A stretch of DNA of 64,000 nt. Origin: Streptomyces halstedii (GTDB lineage Bacteria; Actinomycetota; Actinomycetes; Streptomycetales; Streptomycetaceae). The notes under the pieces are model-generated. The model was not told the origin of the DNA. It did not search any database and was given only the letters and a program-made list of their open reading frames with translations. The position numbers and the translations under genes are program-made. Positions 1-7,464 of the stretch are shown here, one piece after another. Positions within the stretch are counted from its first letter, which is position 1, and each line of letters opens with the position of its first letter. The stretch covers positions 248,001-312,000 of the forward strand of contig JOAZ01000005.1 of assembly GCA_000720535.1 (NCBI GenBank), given 5' to 3'.

Positions 1-874
1 CCTTCTTCCCGTCGAGGAGATCCACCGCGCTCGCCACCGCCGTCTTCCCGATCAGCCCGGGGGAGTTGGCGACGGTGGCGGCGAAACGTCCGTCCTCGAC
101 AGCCGCCAGGCCCTTCGCGGTGCCGTTCTCCGTGACGATCTCGGCGTCGCCGGCACCCGCCGCGTCGAAGGCCTTCCGGACGGCGAAGGCCATCTCCTCG
201 TTCGCGACGAAGACGTAGTCCAGATCGGGATGGGCCTGGATCATGTTCTCGGCCACGTCCTGCGCCTTGGCCGGGTTGAACATGCCGGACTGGTTGGCCA
301 CCGTCTTCGCGTTGCCGGGCAGCGCTTCGGTGAAGCCGGACACCATCAGGTCGGAAGCGGCTCCGGGGGAGCCGGCCACGATGCCCACCTTCACCTGACG
401 GCCGTTCGCGTCCTTCTCGATCCATCCGGCGTCCAGGGCGCCCAGCTTCTTCAGATCGACGACGGCGGCACCGAGGATGTCCGACGTGTCGGCCGTGGCG
501 AGTGACGTCAGGTAGAGGGGCACGCCCGCTTGCCGTGCCTTGCCGACACCAGCCTTGAGCGCGTCCATGTTGACGGTCTGGACGATCAGGGCATCGACCT
601 TGCGGGTGAGCATGTCCTCGACGTTGGACAGCTCCTTCGCCGCGTCCATCTGCGAGTTCGCCGTCCGGACCGTCACCCCTCGGGCCTCGGCCTCTCGTTC
701 GACGGCCTTCTGGAGACACGTGGCGAACTCGCTGGTGTCCCCGTTGACGAATCCGAAGGTGCGTAGGGGGTCATCGGCGGAGCCGGAGGCGTTGCCGCAA
801 CCGGTGACGGCAGCGGCCGTTGTGATGACGACGGCGACGGCCGCCTCTCTGAGAGGGCGAGCGGAGGGAATCAT
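1..874 (-). CDS. Sugar-type ABC transporter substrate-binding lipoprotein (C-terminus beyond window)
   Basis: The reverse strand is open from an ATG at 874 to the window edge, giving 291 codons with the C-terminus missing. The protein starts MIPSARPLREA, continues with an Ala-rich hydrophobic stretch and reaches a lipobox ending AVTGC near residue 22, so it should be exported and lipid-anchored. The mature part shows the Peripla_BP_4 (ribose/autoinducer-binding) pattern: an early FGFVNG strand, a DALIVQTVN strand and VGIVAGSPGAASD after the hinge. A GAAAGG motif lies about 10 nt before the ATG. Proteins of this family deliver sugars or related solutes to an ABC importer. The permease and ATPase genes are not visible and would lie to the left. 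The ligand cannot be read from the sequence. Confidence 0.8.
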   Translation of the reverse strand, partial: MIPSARPLREAAVAVVITTAAAVTGCGNASGSADDPLRTFGFVNGDTSEFATCLQKAVEREAEARGVTVRTANSQMDAAKELSNVEDMLTRKVDALIVQTVNMDALKAGVGKARQAGVPLYLTSLATADTSDILGAAVVDLKKLGALDAGWIEKDANGRQVKVGIVAGSPGAASDLMVSGFTEALPGNAKTVANQSGMFNPAKAQDVAENMIQAHPDLDYVFVANEEMAFAVRKAFDAAGAGDAEIVTENGTAKGLAAVEDGRFAATVANSPGLIGKTAVASAVDLLDGKK

Positions 875-1257
875 GGGGAAGGTGCCTTTCGCTGGAAGAG
901 GGACTCACCTGAGGGAGAGATCTCGCACGGTCGGGCATCCGCCAGGGGAGTGACGGGGCATCGGCCCGACGAGTGCGGGAGCGATGCGGGGTAGGGCTTG
1001 CGCGGCGCAGTCGTGGGTCACGAGCGCCGTACTGTCGGCCGTCCGCCCGGTGGCAAGGGCGGAGGGAAGCGGAGCCCGAGGGGGAGGGAAGCGCGCGTGT
1101 CGCCGTGCCCGGCCGGGCACGAGGTCCGCGCATGCGGAACACCCGGCGGGACGAGGTGCCGACCGCCTCCTTGTCTCGTCACGAGAGCCGGCGGGACGCG
1201 CGGCCACGACCGCACGGCCGCCGACGGAACTCCGTCCGCTGACGAGGGTGGCGGGCT
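875..1257. other. Intergenic region, no gene seen
   Basis: This 383-bp gap separates the monooxygenase stop from the binding-protein start; both genes read leftward. Reading frames here have no ribosome-binding site or recognisable domain. A perfect 16-bp palindrome, GTGCCCGGCCGGGCAC, lies at 1105-1120. It could be part of a terminator or an operator for the binding-protein gene. Nothing else is supported. Confidence 0.5.
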
Positions 1258-2397
1258 TCAGATCGGCTGGATCATCGATTCGAGAACGTGCTGCGTGAGC
1301 CCGGCGTGGTCGAAGTCCGGGTGGCCCGCCGGGTCCATCTCGTACTCGCCGATGGCCACCGACGACTCCACGATGAGCTTGCAGCGCTCGTACCGACGCT
1401 CGCTGTACTCCTCGAACGCCGCCGCGTGATCGTTATGGGTGGACAGGCATTCGGCGAGGACGACTCCGTCCTCGATCGCCTGGGCCGCTCCCTGGCCGAG
1501 ATGCGGAGTGACGGCGTGGACGGCGTCACCGATCAGTACGACGCGCCCGTTGTGCCAGGGGGCCGGGGCTATCAGCCACTCCTCCGGACGGAAGACGATC
1601 TGGGCGGAGTCGTTGATGTACGTGTCGCGAATCCGCCCGGCGAGACCGCCGAACGGCGCCATCCGGGCCCGCAGTTCGTCGGCCATCGTGCTCTGCTCCA
1701 GCCAGCGGCCCTCCTCCCAGGTGGTGTTGTAGAAGAGGTAGGCGAGATCGGGACCGATCGGTACGAAGCCCGCCAGCCCGTCGGGGCCGTGCTGCAGGAT
1801 GATCCGGTCGATCTCGGGCTCGCGGGGGATGTTGAGGCGGAAGGCGGACTGGCCGAGGTAGACCGGCTTCAGCTCCTCGGACAGGACGTAGGGGCGGACC
1901 GTGGAGTAGACACCGTCCGCGCCGACCACGACGTCGTAGGAGCCGGTGGTTCCGTCGGTGAAGACGACCGCGACCTCCTCAGGGCCGTCTTCGAGCGTGG
2001 TGAACGTCTTGTCGTACTCGATCGCCACGCCCACTTCGAGGGCCTTGTCCGTCAGGATCCTGTGCAGCTGAGGCCGGGTGAGGCCGTTCATCGGGGGCAG
2101 TTCGGAGCCGGGGATCACGGCACCGGGCATCTCTCTGATCAACTGTCCGTCCACGTCGAGCATCTGTCCCCAGGCGGTGGTCCGGTACCCCACCGCCATG
2201 CATGCCTCCGCACATCCGATCGCGTCCAGCGCGCGCAGGGCGTTCACGGGCTGGATGATGCCCACCCCGTAGACGGACGAGTGGAGATCCTCCTTGAGTT
2301 CCACGACGTCGACGTCGTATCCGGCGCCGCGTAGCGCGATCCCGGTGGAAAGCCCACCGATTCCGCCTCCGACGATGAGAACGCTGCCTCGACTCAT
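1258..2397 (-). CDS. FAD-dependent monooxygenase (group A aromatic hydroxylase-like)
   Basis: The 379-residue protein has the three signatures of the PHBH/salicylate-hydroxylase family. An N-terminal dinucleotide fold carries VLIVGGGIGGLS at about residues 6-17. The DG motif VVGADGVYSTVR lies mid-protein. The GD motif VVLIGDAVHAVTPHLGQGA lies in the C-terminal third. Such enzymes hydroxylate small, usually aromatic, substrates with NAD(P)H and O2. I chose the ATG at 2397 over the GTG nine bases upstream, because that GTG lies inside the AGGTGG Shine-Dalgarno motif. The gene stands alone. An AT-rich stretch at about 2500-2590 upstream is the likely promoter area. The substrate is unknown. Confidence 0.85.
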   Translation of the reverse strand: MSRGSVLIVGGGIGGLSTGIALRGAGYDVDVVELKEDLHSSVYGVGIIQPVNALRALDAIGCAEACMAVGYRTTAWGQMLDVDGQLIREMPGAVIPGSELPPMNGLTRPQLHRILTDKALEVGVAIEYDKTFTTLEDGPEEVAVVFTDGTTGSYDVVVGADGVYSTVRPYVLSEELKPVYLGQSAFRLNIPREPEIDRIILQHGPDGLAGFVPIGPDLAYLFYNTTWEEGRWLEQSTMADELRARMAPFGGLAGRIRDTYINDSAQIVFRPEEWLIAPAPWHNGRVVLIGDAVHAVTPHLGQGAAQAIEDGVVLAECLSTHNDHAAAFEEYSERRYERCKLIVESSVAIGEYEMDPAGHPDFDHAGLTQHVLESMIQPI

Positions 2398-2852
2398 GCC
2401 AACCACCTAGCGTTGTCGGTCCGGCCGGGCACTGATGTGCGCCCGGCCCGATGCGTGGCGAACGTAACGTGCCGCTCGTGCGGCGGGAAGCATCGGGAAA
2501 CGCACAGTTAACTTGCGGTCCTGTGCCCTTGCTTAATCCGGAAAATTACTCTCCCATGGCTCTGACCTGCGGTTATTCATCAAAGTGTGGTGGCTGAGAT
2601 CGCGTTCTGGGATGCTCGTCAACCAGGATTCCCGGCCGTCGGTAATGCGTCCTTCCGTAAGGGTGTCCCGGCCCGATGAATTTCTCTGTCGGCACCCTTG
2701 GAACTCCGTTGTGCGCGGCGGAGGTCCATGATCCGGCGGCGAACCCCGGTGCCCCTGCCGGCCCGGCGTCAAGACCCCGCCGCGAACTCCGCGCACACGC
2801 CGGAGCGGTGCCCCCATGGGTGAGCACCGCTCCCACTTCCGTATGTTCCTCG
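2398..2852. other. Intergenic region, probable promoter area of the monooxygenase
   Basis: These 455 bp contain no gene I can support. The segment around 2500-2590 is clearly richer in A and T than its surroundings, which in this genome usually marks a promoter. It would serve the leftward monooxygenase gene. No clear -35/-10 pair was assigned. The frames crossing 2533-3273 lack homology signals and overlap the cobC 3' end. Confidence 0.45.
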
Positions 2853-2900
2853 GAGCCTGCCGGGTGGCCTGCGACCGGCCGGAGGCCACCCGGCAGGCTC
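2853..2900 (-). terminator. Hairpin terminator after the cobC fusion gene
   Basis: A perfect 17-bp inverted repeat pairs 2853-2869 with 2884-2900 around a 14-nt loop. It begins immediately after the cobC stop codon (2901-2903). No U-tract follows, as is usual for Streptomyces terminators. Confidence 0.8.
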
Positions 2901-4475
2901 TCAGTCGGCCGGTCTGCGCGGCAGCCCCTGCAATGCCAGGTCGAACGCCTGGAGGAAACGATTCGTCGTCGCCCGGTCGCGTACCGCCAACCGCAGCCAC
3001 TCGGCGCCCAGTCCGGGAAACGTGTCCCCGCGCCGGGCCGCGAACCCCAGTGACCGCAGCCGCTCCCGGACCTCGTTCGCCCGCTCCGTCCGCAGCAGGA
3101 CGAACGGCCCGGCCGACGGTTCCACCACTTGTACCTCGCCGAACTCCGCCAGCCCGGCCAGCAGATGGGCCCGGTCCACCGCGACCCGGTCCGCCGCGTC
3201 CGCCGCCTCCACCAGCGCGCGCGGCTCCATGCACGCCTCCGCCGCCGCCAGGGCCGGGGAGGACACCGGCCACAACGGCTGCGCCTCCTCCAGTGTGGCG
3301 ACGGTCGCCGGATCGGCCAGGACGTATCCGATCCGCAGCCCCGCCAGACCCCAGGTCTTCGTCAGGCTCCGCAGCACGACCAGCCCGGGAAGGTCCGTAC
3401 GTGCGCAGAGGGCCTCGCGCTCCCCGGGCACGGCGTCCATGAACGCCTCGTCGACCACCAGGGTCCGCCCGGGGCGTGCCAGTCGTTCCAGTACACCGGC
3501 CGGGTGGAGTACGGAGGTCGGGTTGGTCGGATTGCCGATCACCACCAGGTCCGCGTCGTCCGGTACCGCCGCCGGGTCCAGCCGGAAGCCGTCCTCCGGA
3601 CGCAGCAGTACGCGTCCCACCTCGTGACCGGCGGCCCGCAGTGCCGCCTCCGGTTCGGTGAACTGCGGGTGCACCACCACCGGCCGCCGGGCCGGCAGGG
3701 CCCGCGCGATCAGCACGAACGCCTCGGCGGCACCGGCCGTCAGCAGGACCCGTTCCTCGGGCAGCCCGTGCCGCGAGGCGACGGCCGCCCGCGCCGGGTC
3801 TCCGTCCGGATAGGCGGCGAGTGAGCCCAGCGACGCGGCTATGCGCTCCCGCAGCCAGTCGGGCGGTGTGTTGGTGCGTACGTTCACGGCCAGATCGGTC
3901 AGATCCAGACCGCGTACCTCAGCGTCGCCGTGGTGCCGCAGATCGGGCCCGGCGCTGTCGATGTGCTTCGTGGGGGGCAGCATGGCAGCCATGGTGAACG
4001 GCGCGGAGCCATCCGTCGATGCCGGGGTGCCGATGAACGGAATCCGGCGGGCCACCGCGCAGGTCGCCGACGCCGACTTCCGCTTGGCGACCAGCAGTTC
4101 ACCGCCACCCGCCCCACCCGCCGCCCCGCACTCGCCTGCCCCTGCCTCCGCCCCCGCCCCTGCCCCCGCTCCCGCCAGCGCCGCGGCCTCGGCCACGGAC
4201 CCGGTGGACACGGCGGCCCGCGCCGCCCGCGACGGGTTCGGCACCCGCACCCGCGCCAGCACCTCCGCCGGATACGGCCGGACCGGCAGCCCCAGACGCG
4301 TCGCGGCACCAACGAGCCCCGGCTCGTCCGCCCGGACGTCGAGCGTCGCCAGGGCGACCACGTCCGCGACCCGCAGCCCGGCCGCCCCCAGCGTCGTGAG
4401 GACCAGCCCCACCACCTCCTCGGCGGGCACACCCCGGCGGGCGCCGACACCGACGACAAGCGTGTGACGGGTCAT
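2901..4475 (-). CDS. cobC: CobE/CbiG-C-like domain fused to CobC-type PLP aminotransferase-fold enzyme
   Basis: The 524-residue product joins two cobalamin modules. Residues about 1-150 resemble CobE/CbiG C-terminal domains: the start MTRHTLVVGVGARRGV, the VPNPSRAA motif, an acidic VAEAAAL helix and ELLVAKRKSASATCAVARR. After a linker, residues about 175-524 are a fold-type I PLP enzyme of the CobC/CobD (threonine-phosphate decarboxylase) and histidinol-phosphate aminotransferase group. It has NPTNPT, VVDEAFMD and the Schiff-base lysine in SLTKTWGLAGLRIGY. The start at 4475 has GGAAGG 7 nt upstream. The gene reads leftward beyond the main cob operon, separated from it by the rightward ZIP gene, and is closed by a strong hairpin. 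A low-complexity Gly/Ala/Glu stretch near residues 105-130 interrupts the first domain. The family role is supplying the aminopropanol-phosphate arm of the lower loop; the CobE role is inferred. Confidence 0.85.
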   Translation of the reverse strand: MTRHTLVVGVGARRGVPAEEVVGLVLTTLGAAGLRVADVVALATLDVRADEPGLVGAATRLGLPVRPYPAEVLARVRVPNPSRAARAAVSTGSVAEAAALAGAGAGAGAEAGAGECGAAGGAGGGELLVAKRKSASATCAVARRIPFIGTPASTDGSAPFTMAAMLPPTKHIDSAGPDLRHHGDAEVRGLDLTDLAVNVRTNTPPDWLRERIAASLGSLAAYPDGDPARAAVASRHGLPEERVLLTAGAAEAFVLIARALPARRPVVVHPQFTEPEAALRAAGHEVGRVLLRPEDGFRLDPAAVPDDADLVVIGNPTNPTSVLHPAGVLERLARPGRTLVVDEAFMDAVPGEREALCARTDLPGLVVLRSLTKTWGLAGLRIGYVLADPATVATLEEAQPLWPVSSPALAAAEACMEPRALVEAADAADRVAVDRAHLLAGLAEFGEVQVVEPSAGPFVLLRTERANEVRERLRSLGFAARRGDTFPGLGAEWLRLAVRDRATTNRFLQAFDLALQGLPRRPAD

Positions 4476-4527
4476 GGGGAGTCCTTCCAGAGGCGGGACG
4501 GGAGCAGGGAGCAGGGAGCGGAGAGAC

Positions 4528-4587
4528 GGGACACGGGAACACGGGACACAGGAACACGGGACACAGGAACACGGGACACGACGACAC
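4528..4587. repeat. 15-bp tandem repeat, four units
   Basis: Four head-to-tail 15-bp units based on GGGACACAGGAACAC cover 4528-4587; units 2 and 3 are identical, and units 1 and 4 differ slightly. The array lies in the gap between divergent cobC and the ZIP gene. Degenerate copies of the ACAC theme continue to about 4650. The copy number may vary between strains, and the spacing of the two promoters would change with it. Confidence 0.85.
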
Positions 4588-4697
4588 AGCAGGCGACTAC
4601 ACCACAGGCGGGCGACCACACCGCAAGCGACGACACAGCAACGACGGCAGGGCGGCCTGACGTGCGCGGAGCGGGGTCAATCCGCTAGCAAGGGCCC

Positions 4698-5420
4698 ATG
4701 GCGGTATTCGTCGCGCTCGGCGCGTTCCTGATGACCCTGGCGGGCGGCTGGGTCGCGCAGCGCGTCAGCGACCGCAGACACCTGGTCCTCGGATTCGCCG
4801 GCGGACTGATGCTGGGCGTCGTCGGGCTCGACCTGCTGCCCGAGGCGCTGGACGCGGCGGGCGACGACATCTTCGGCGTACCGGCCGCACTGCTGCTGTT
4901 CGTGGGCGGCTTCCTGACGGCGCACCTCGTGGAGCGTTCCCTGGCGGTCCGCCAGGCGGCACACGGGGCGGCCGAGGGGCGGGTGCCGCAGGTCGGGCTG
5001 ACGGCGGCGGCCGCGATGGTGGGCCACAGCCTGATGGACGGTGTCGCACTCGGTGCCGCGTTCCAGATCGGCGGCGGGATGGGCGCCGCGGTGGCGCTCG
5101 CCGTCATCACCCACGACTTCGCCGACGGCTTCAACACGTACACGATCACCAGCCTCTACGGGAACGCCCGCCGCAAGGCCCTCCTCATGCTGTTCGCGGA
5201 CGCCCTCGCCCCCGTCGCGGGAGCGGCCACCACACGCTTCTTCACCCTTCCGGGGGAACTGCTCGGGTGTTACCTCGGATTCTTCGGCGGGGCGCTCCTC
5301 TACCTGGCCGCGGCCGAGATCCTGCCCGAGGCGCACCACGACCACCCGGCCCGCTCCACCCTGCTGTGCACCGTCGCCGGAGTGGGTTTCATCTGGCTGG
5401 TGGTCGGCGTCGCGGACTGA
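4698..5420 (+). CDS. ZIP-family divalent metal transporter
   Basis: The 240-residue, eight-helix protein carries the paired metal-site helices of the ZIP family. GHSLMDGVALG (about residues 112-122) and THDFADGFN (about 138-146) match the H-S/N-x-x-D/E-G pattern, with Asp in place of the more usual Glu. ZIP proteins import Zn, Fe, Mn or Co. The gene is inserted, in opposite orientation, between two cobalamin genes (cobC fusion and cobB). Cobalt supply is therefore a reasonable inference, but the sequence does not fix the metal. No separate B12 riboswitch or Zur box was seen upstream; the upstream gap holds the 15-bp repeat array. Confidence 0.8.
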   Translation: MAVFVALGAFLMTLAGGWVAQRVSDRRHLVLGFAGGLMLGVVGLDLLPEALDAAGDDIFGVPAALLLFVGGFLTAHLVERSLAVRQAAHGAAEGRVPQVGLTAAAAMVGHSLMDGVALGAAFQIGGGMGAAVALAVITHDFADGFNTYTITSLYGNARRKALLMLFADALAPVAGAATTRFFTLPGELLGCYLGFFGGALLYLAAAEILPEAHHDHPARSTLLCTVAGVGFIWLVVGVAD

Positions 5421-5503
5421 GGTTCCCTGGACCGAGCCGCGCCGGACCGAGCCGCCCCGAACCGCCGAGCCACCCCGGACCGCCGAGCCGCCCCGGACCG
5501 AGC
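5421..5503. repeat. Low-complexity GC repeat between convergent ZIP gene and cobB
   Basis: The short gap is made of imperfect reiterations of CCGGACCGAGCCGC and CCGCCGAGCC. It separates the ends of two convergent genes. It is probably slippage-derived sequence; no clean terminator hairpin was found here. Confidence 0.5.
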
Positions 5504-6859
5504 TCACACCGCCCCCCGACGGCAGTGCTCCACGAACCGCCGGGCCACCCCCGGCTCCGCCGCCCAGTGCGTATGCACATAACTCGCGTGCACACCCCGC
5601 TGGACGAAGCCCTCCACCCGCCGCTCCGGCTGGTGCAGCCCCCACGCGGGTACGGCCCCGGCGCCGGGCTCCAGCACCGTGCGGTGGAACTCGTGCCCCC
5701 GCATCCGGGTGCCCGCCTCCGCCAGCACACTGTCCGACACGGCCACCGCCGAGCGGTAGCCGAGCGTCAGCCGCTCGGACATCCGGGCCGAGGCGTCCAG
5801 CACCCCGCACATCGGCCGTCCGTCCAGCTCACGGGCCAGATACAGCAGCCCCGCGCACTCCGCGGCGACCGGCGCGCCCGCCGCGGCCAGCTCGGTGACG
5901 GCCCCGCGCAGCGACTCGTTCGCCGACAGCTCCGGGGCGAACACCTCGGGGAAGCCGCCGCCGATCACGAGCCCCGCCGTGCCCTCGGGCAGCTTCTCGT
6001 CGCGCAGCGGATCGAAGACGGCCACCTCCGCACCGGCCGCCGTCAGCAGCTCGGCGTGCTCGGCGTACGCGAACGTGAACGCCGCTCCGCCCGCCACGGC
6101 CACCACCGGCCGCCGGGCGCCCTCCACCGCGCACGGTTCCGGCCGCCACACCGGGCCGGGCAGCTCCGGAGCCGTACGGGCCAGCGCCAGCAGGGCGTCC
6201 AGGTCGCAGCCCGCGCGTACCCGCTCCGCCATCGCCGCCACCGCGCCGACGGCGTCGGCCCGCCGCTCGGCCACCGGTACCAGGCCCAGGTGCCGTGACG
6301 GGGTCGCCACCTGGGCGGCCCGTCGCAGCACGCCCAGCACCGGCAGCCCGGTCGCCTCCAACGCCTCGCGCAACAGCGCCTCGTGACGGTCGGAGGCGAC
6401 CTTGTTGAGGATCACCCCGCCGATCCGCACCTCCGGGTCCCACGAGGCGAAACCGTGCACCAGGGCCGCGACCGACCGCGACTGCGAGGAGGCGTCGACC
6501 ACCAGCACCACCGGTGCCCGCAGCAGCTTCGACACATGCGCCGTCGAGGCCAGCTCGCCCTGGCCCGAGGCGCCGTCGTACAGCCCCATCACCCCCTCGA
6601 CGACCGCCAGGTCGCACCCGGAGGAGCCGTGCCCGAACAACGGCGCGATCAACTCGGGCCCGCACATGTAGGCGTCGAGATTGCGCCCCGGGCGGCCGGT
6701 GGCCAGCGCGTGGTAGCCCGGATCGATGTAGTCGGGCCCCACCTTGTGCGGGGACACGGCGAGCCCGCGCTCCGCGAACGCCGCCATCAGGCCCGTGGCG
6801 ACGGTGGTCTTGCCGCTGTTGGAGGCGGGCGCGGCGACGACCAGACGGGGGACACTCAC
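5504..6859 (-). CDS. cobB: Cobyrinate a,c-diamide synthase
   Basis: The 451-residue enzyme amidates the a and c side chains of (hydrogeno)cobyrinate with glutamine and ATP. The N-terminal ATPase domain starts VPRLVVAAPASNSGKTTV, a P-loop. The SPHKVGPDYIDPGYH motif and VVEGVMGLYDG follow. The C-terminal class I glutaminase-like domain contains GLVIGGGFPEVF and the nucleophile region APVAAECAGLLYL with the catalytic Cys; MRGHEFHRT provides the His region. I chose the GTG at 6859 because it overlaps the cobO stop as GTGA, giving translational coupling. This is the last gene of the riboswitch-controlled operon. It is also called CbiA. Confidence 0.95.
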   Translation of the reverse strand: MSVPRLVVAAPASNSGKTTVATGLMAAFAERGLAVSPHKVGPDYIDPGYHALATGRPGRNLDAYMCGPELIAPLFGHGSSGCDLAVVEGVMGLYDGASGQGELASTAHVSKLLRAPVVLVVDASSQSRSVAALVHGFASWDPEVRIGGVILNKVASDRHEALLREALEATGLPVLGVLRRAAQVATPSRHLGLVPVAERRADAVGAVAAMAERVRAGCDLDALLALARTAPELPGPVWRPEPCAVEGARRPVVAVAGGAAFTFAYAEHAELLTAAGAEVAVFDPLRDEKLPEGTAGLVIGGGFPEVFAPELSANESLRGAVTELAAAGAPVAAECAGLLYLARELDGRPMCGVLDASARMSERLTLGYRSAVAVSDSVLAEAGTRMRGHEFHRTVLEPGAGAVPAWGLHQPERRVEGFVQRGVHASYVHTHWAAEPGVARRFVEHCRRGAV

Positions 6860-7464
6860 CACTCGATGCCCCTCTGGCCCTTCTGACCGGCGTCCATCGG
6901 GTGCTTGACCTTCGACATGTCCGTCACCAGGTCGGCGGCCTCGATCAGCTTCGCCGGGGCGTTGCGCCCGGTGATCACCACGTGCTGGGTGCCGGGGCGG
7001 TTCCGCATCACCTCGACCACCTCGTCGGTGTCGATCCAGCCCCAGTGCATCGGGTAGGCGAACTCGTCGAGCACGTACAGCTTGTACGTCTCGGCGGCCA
7101 GGTCGCGCTTGACCTGCTCCCAGCCCTCGCGCGCCTTCTCCTCGTTGTCGGAGTTGTCGCCGTGCAGGCCGCGCTGGACCCACGACCAGCCCTCGCCCAT
7201 CTTGTGCCAGTCGACCGTGCCGCCCTCGCCGCTCGCGCCGAGCACCTTCAGGGCGTTCTCCTCGCCGACCTTCCACTTCGCGGACTTCACGAACTGGAAC
7301 ACCCCGATGGGCCAGCCCTGGTTCCAGGCCCGCAGCGCGAGCCCGAAGGCGGCCGTCGACTTGCCCTTGCCGATGCCCGTGTGGACGAACAGCAGCGGGC
7401 GGTTGCGCCGCTGACGTGTCGTCAGTCCGTCGTCCGGTACCGATACCGGCTGTCCCTGTGGCAT
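6856..7464 (-). CDS. cobO: Cob(I)yrinic acid a,c-diamide adenosyltransferase
   Basis: The 202-residue protein is a CobA/CobO/BtuR-type ATP:corrinoid adenosyltransferase, which transfers the 5'-deoxyadenosyl group of ATP to Co(I). It has the family P-loop HTGIGKGKSTAA (about residues 28-39), the W-rich segment GWSWVQRGL, YVLDEFAYPMHWGWID and VVITGRNAP. Length is normal for the family. Its ATG shares one base with the TAA stop of the preceding chelatase gene, and its own stop overlaps the cobB start. Confidence 0.95.
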   Translation of the reverse strand: MPQGQPVSVPDDGLTTRQRRNRPLLFVHTGIGKGKSTAAFGLALRAWNQGWPIGVFQFVKSAKWKVGEENALKVLGASGEGGTVDWHKMGEGWSWVQRGLHGDNSDNEEKAREGWEQVKRDLAAETYKLYVLDEFAYPMHWGWIDTDEVVEVMRNRPGTQHVVITGRNAPAKLIEAADLVTDMSKVKHPMDAGQKGQRGIEW

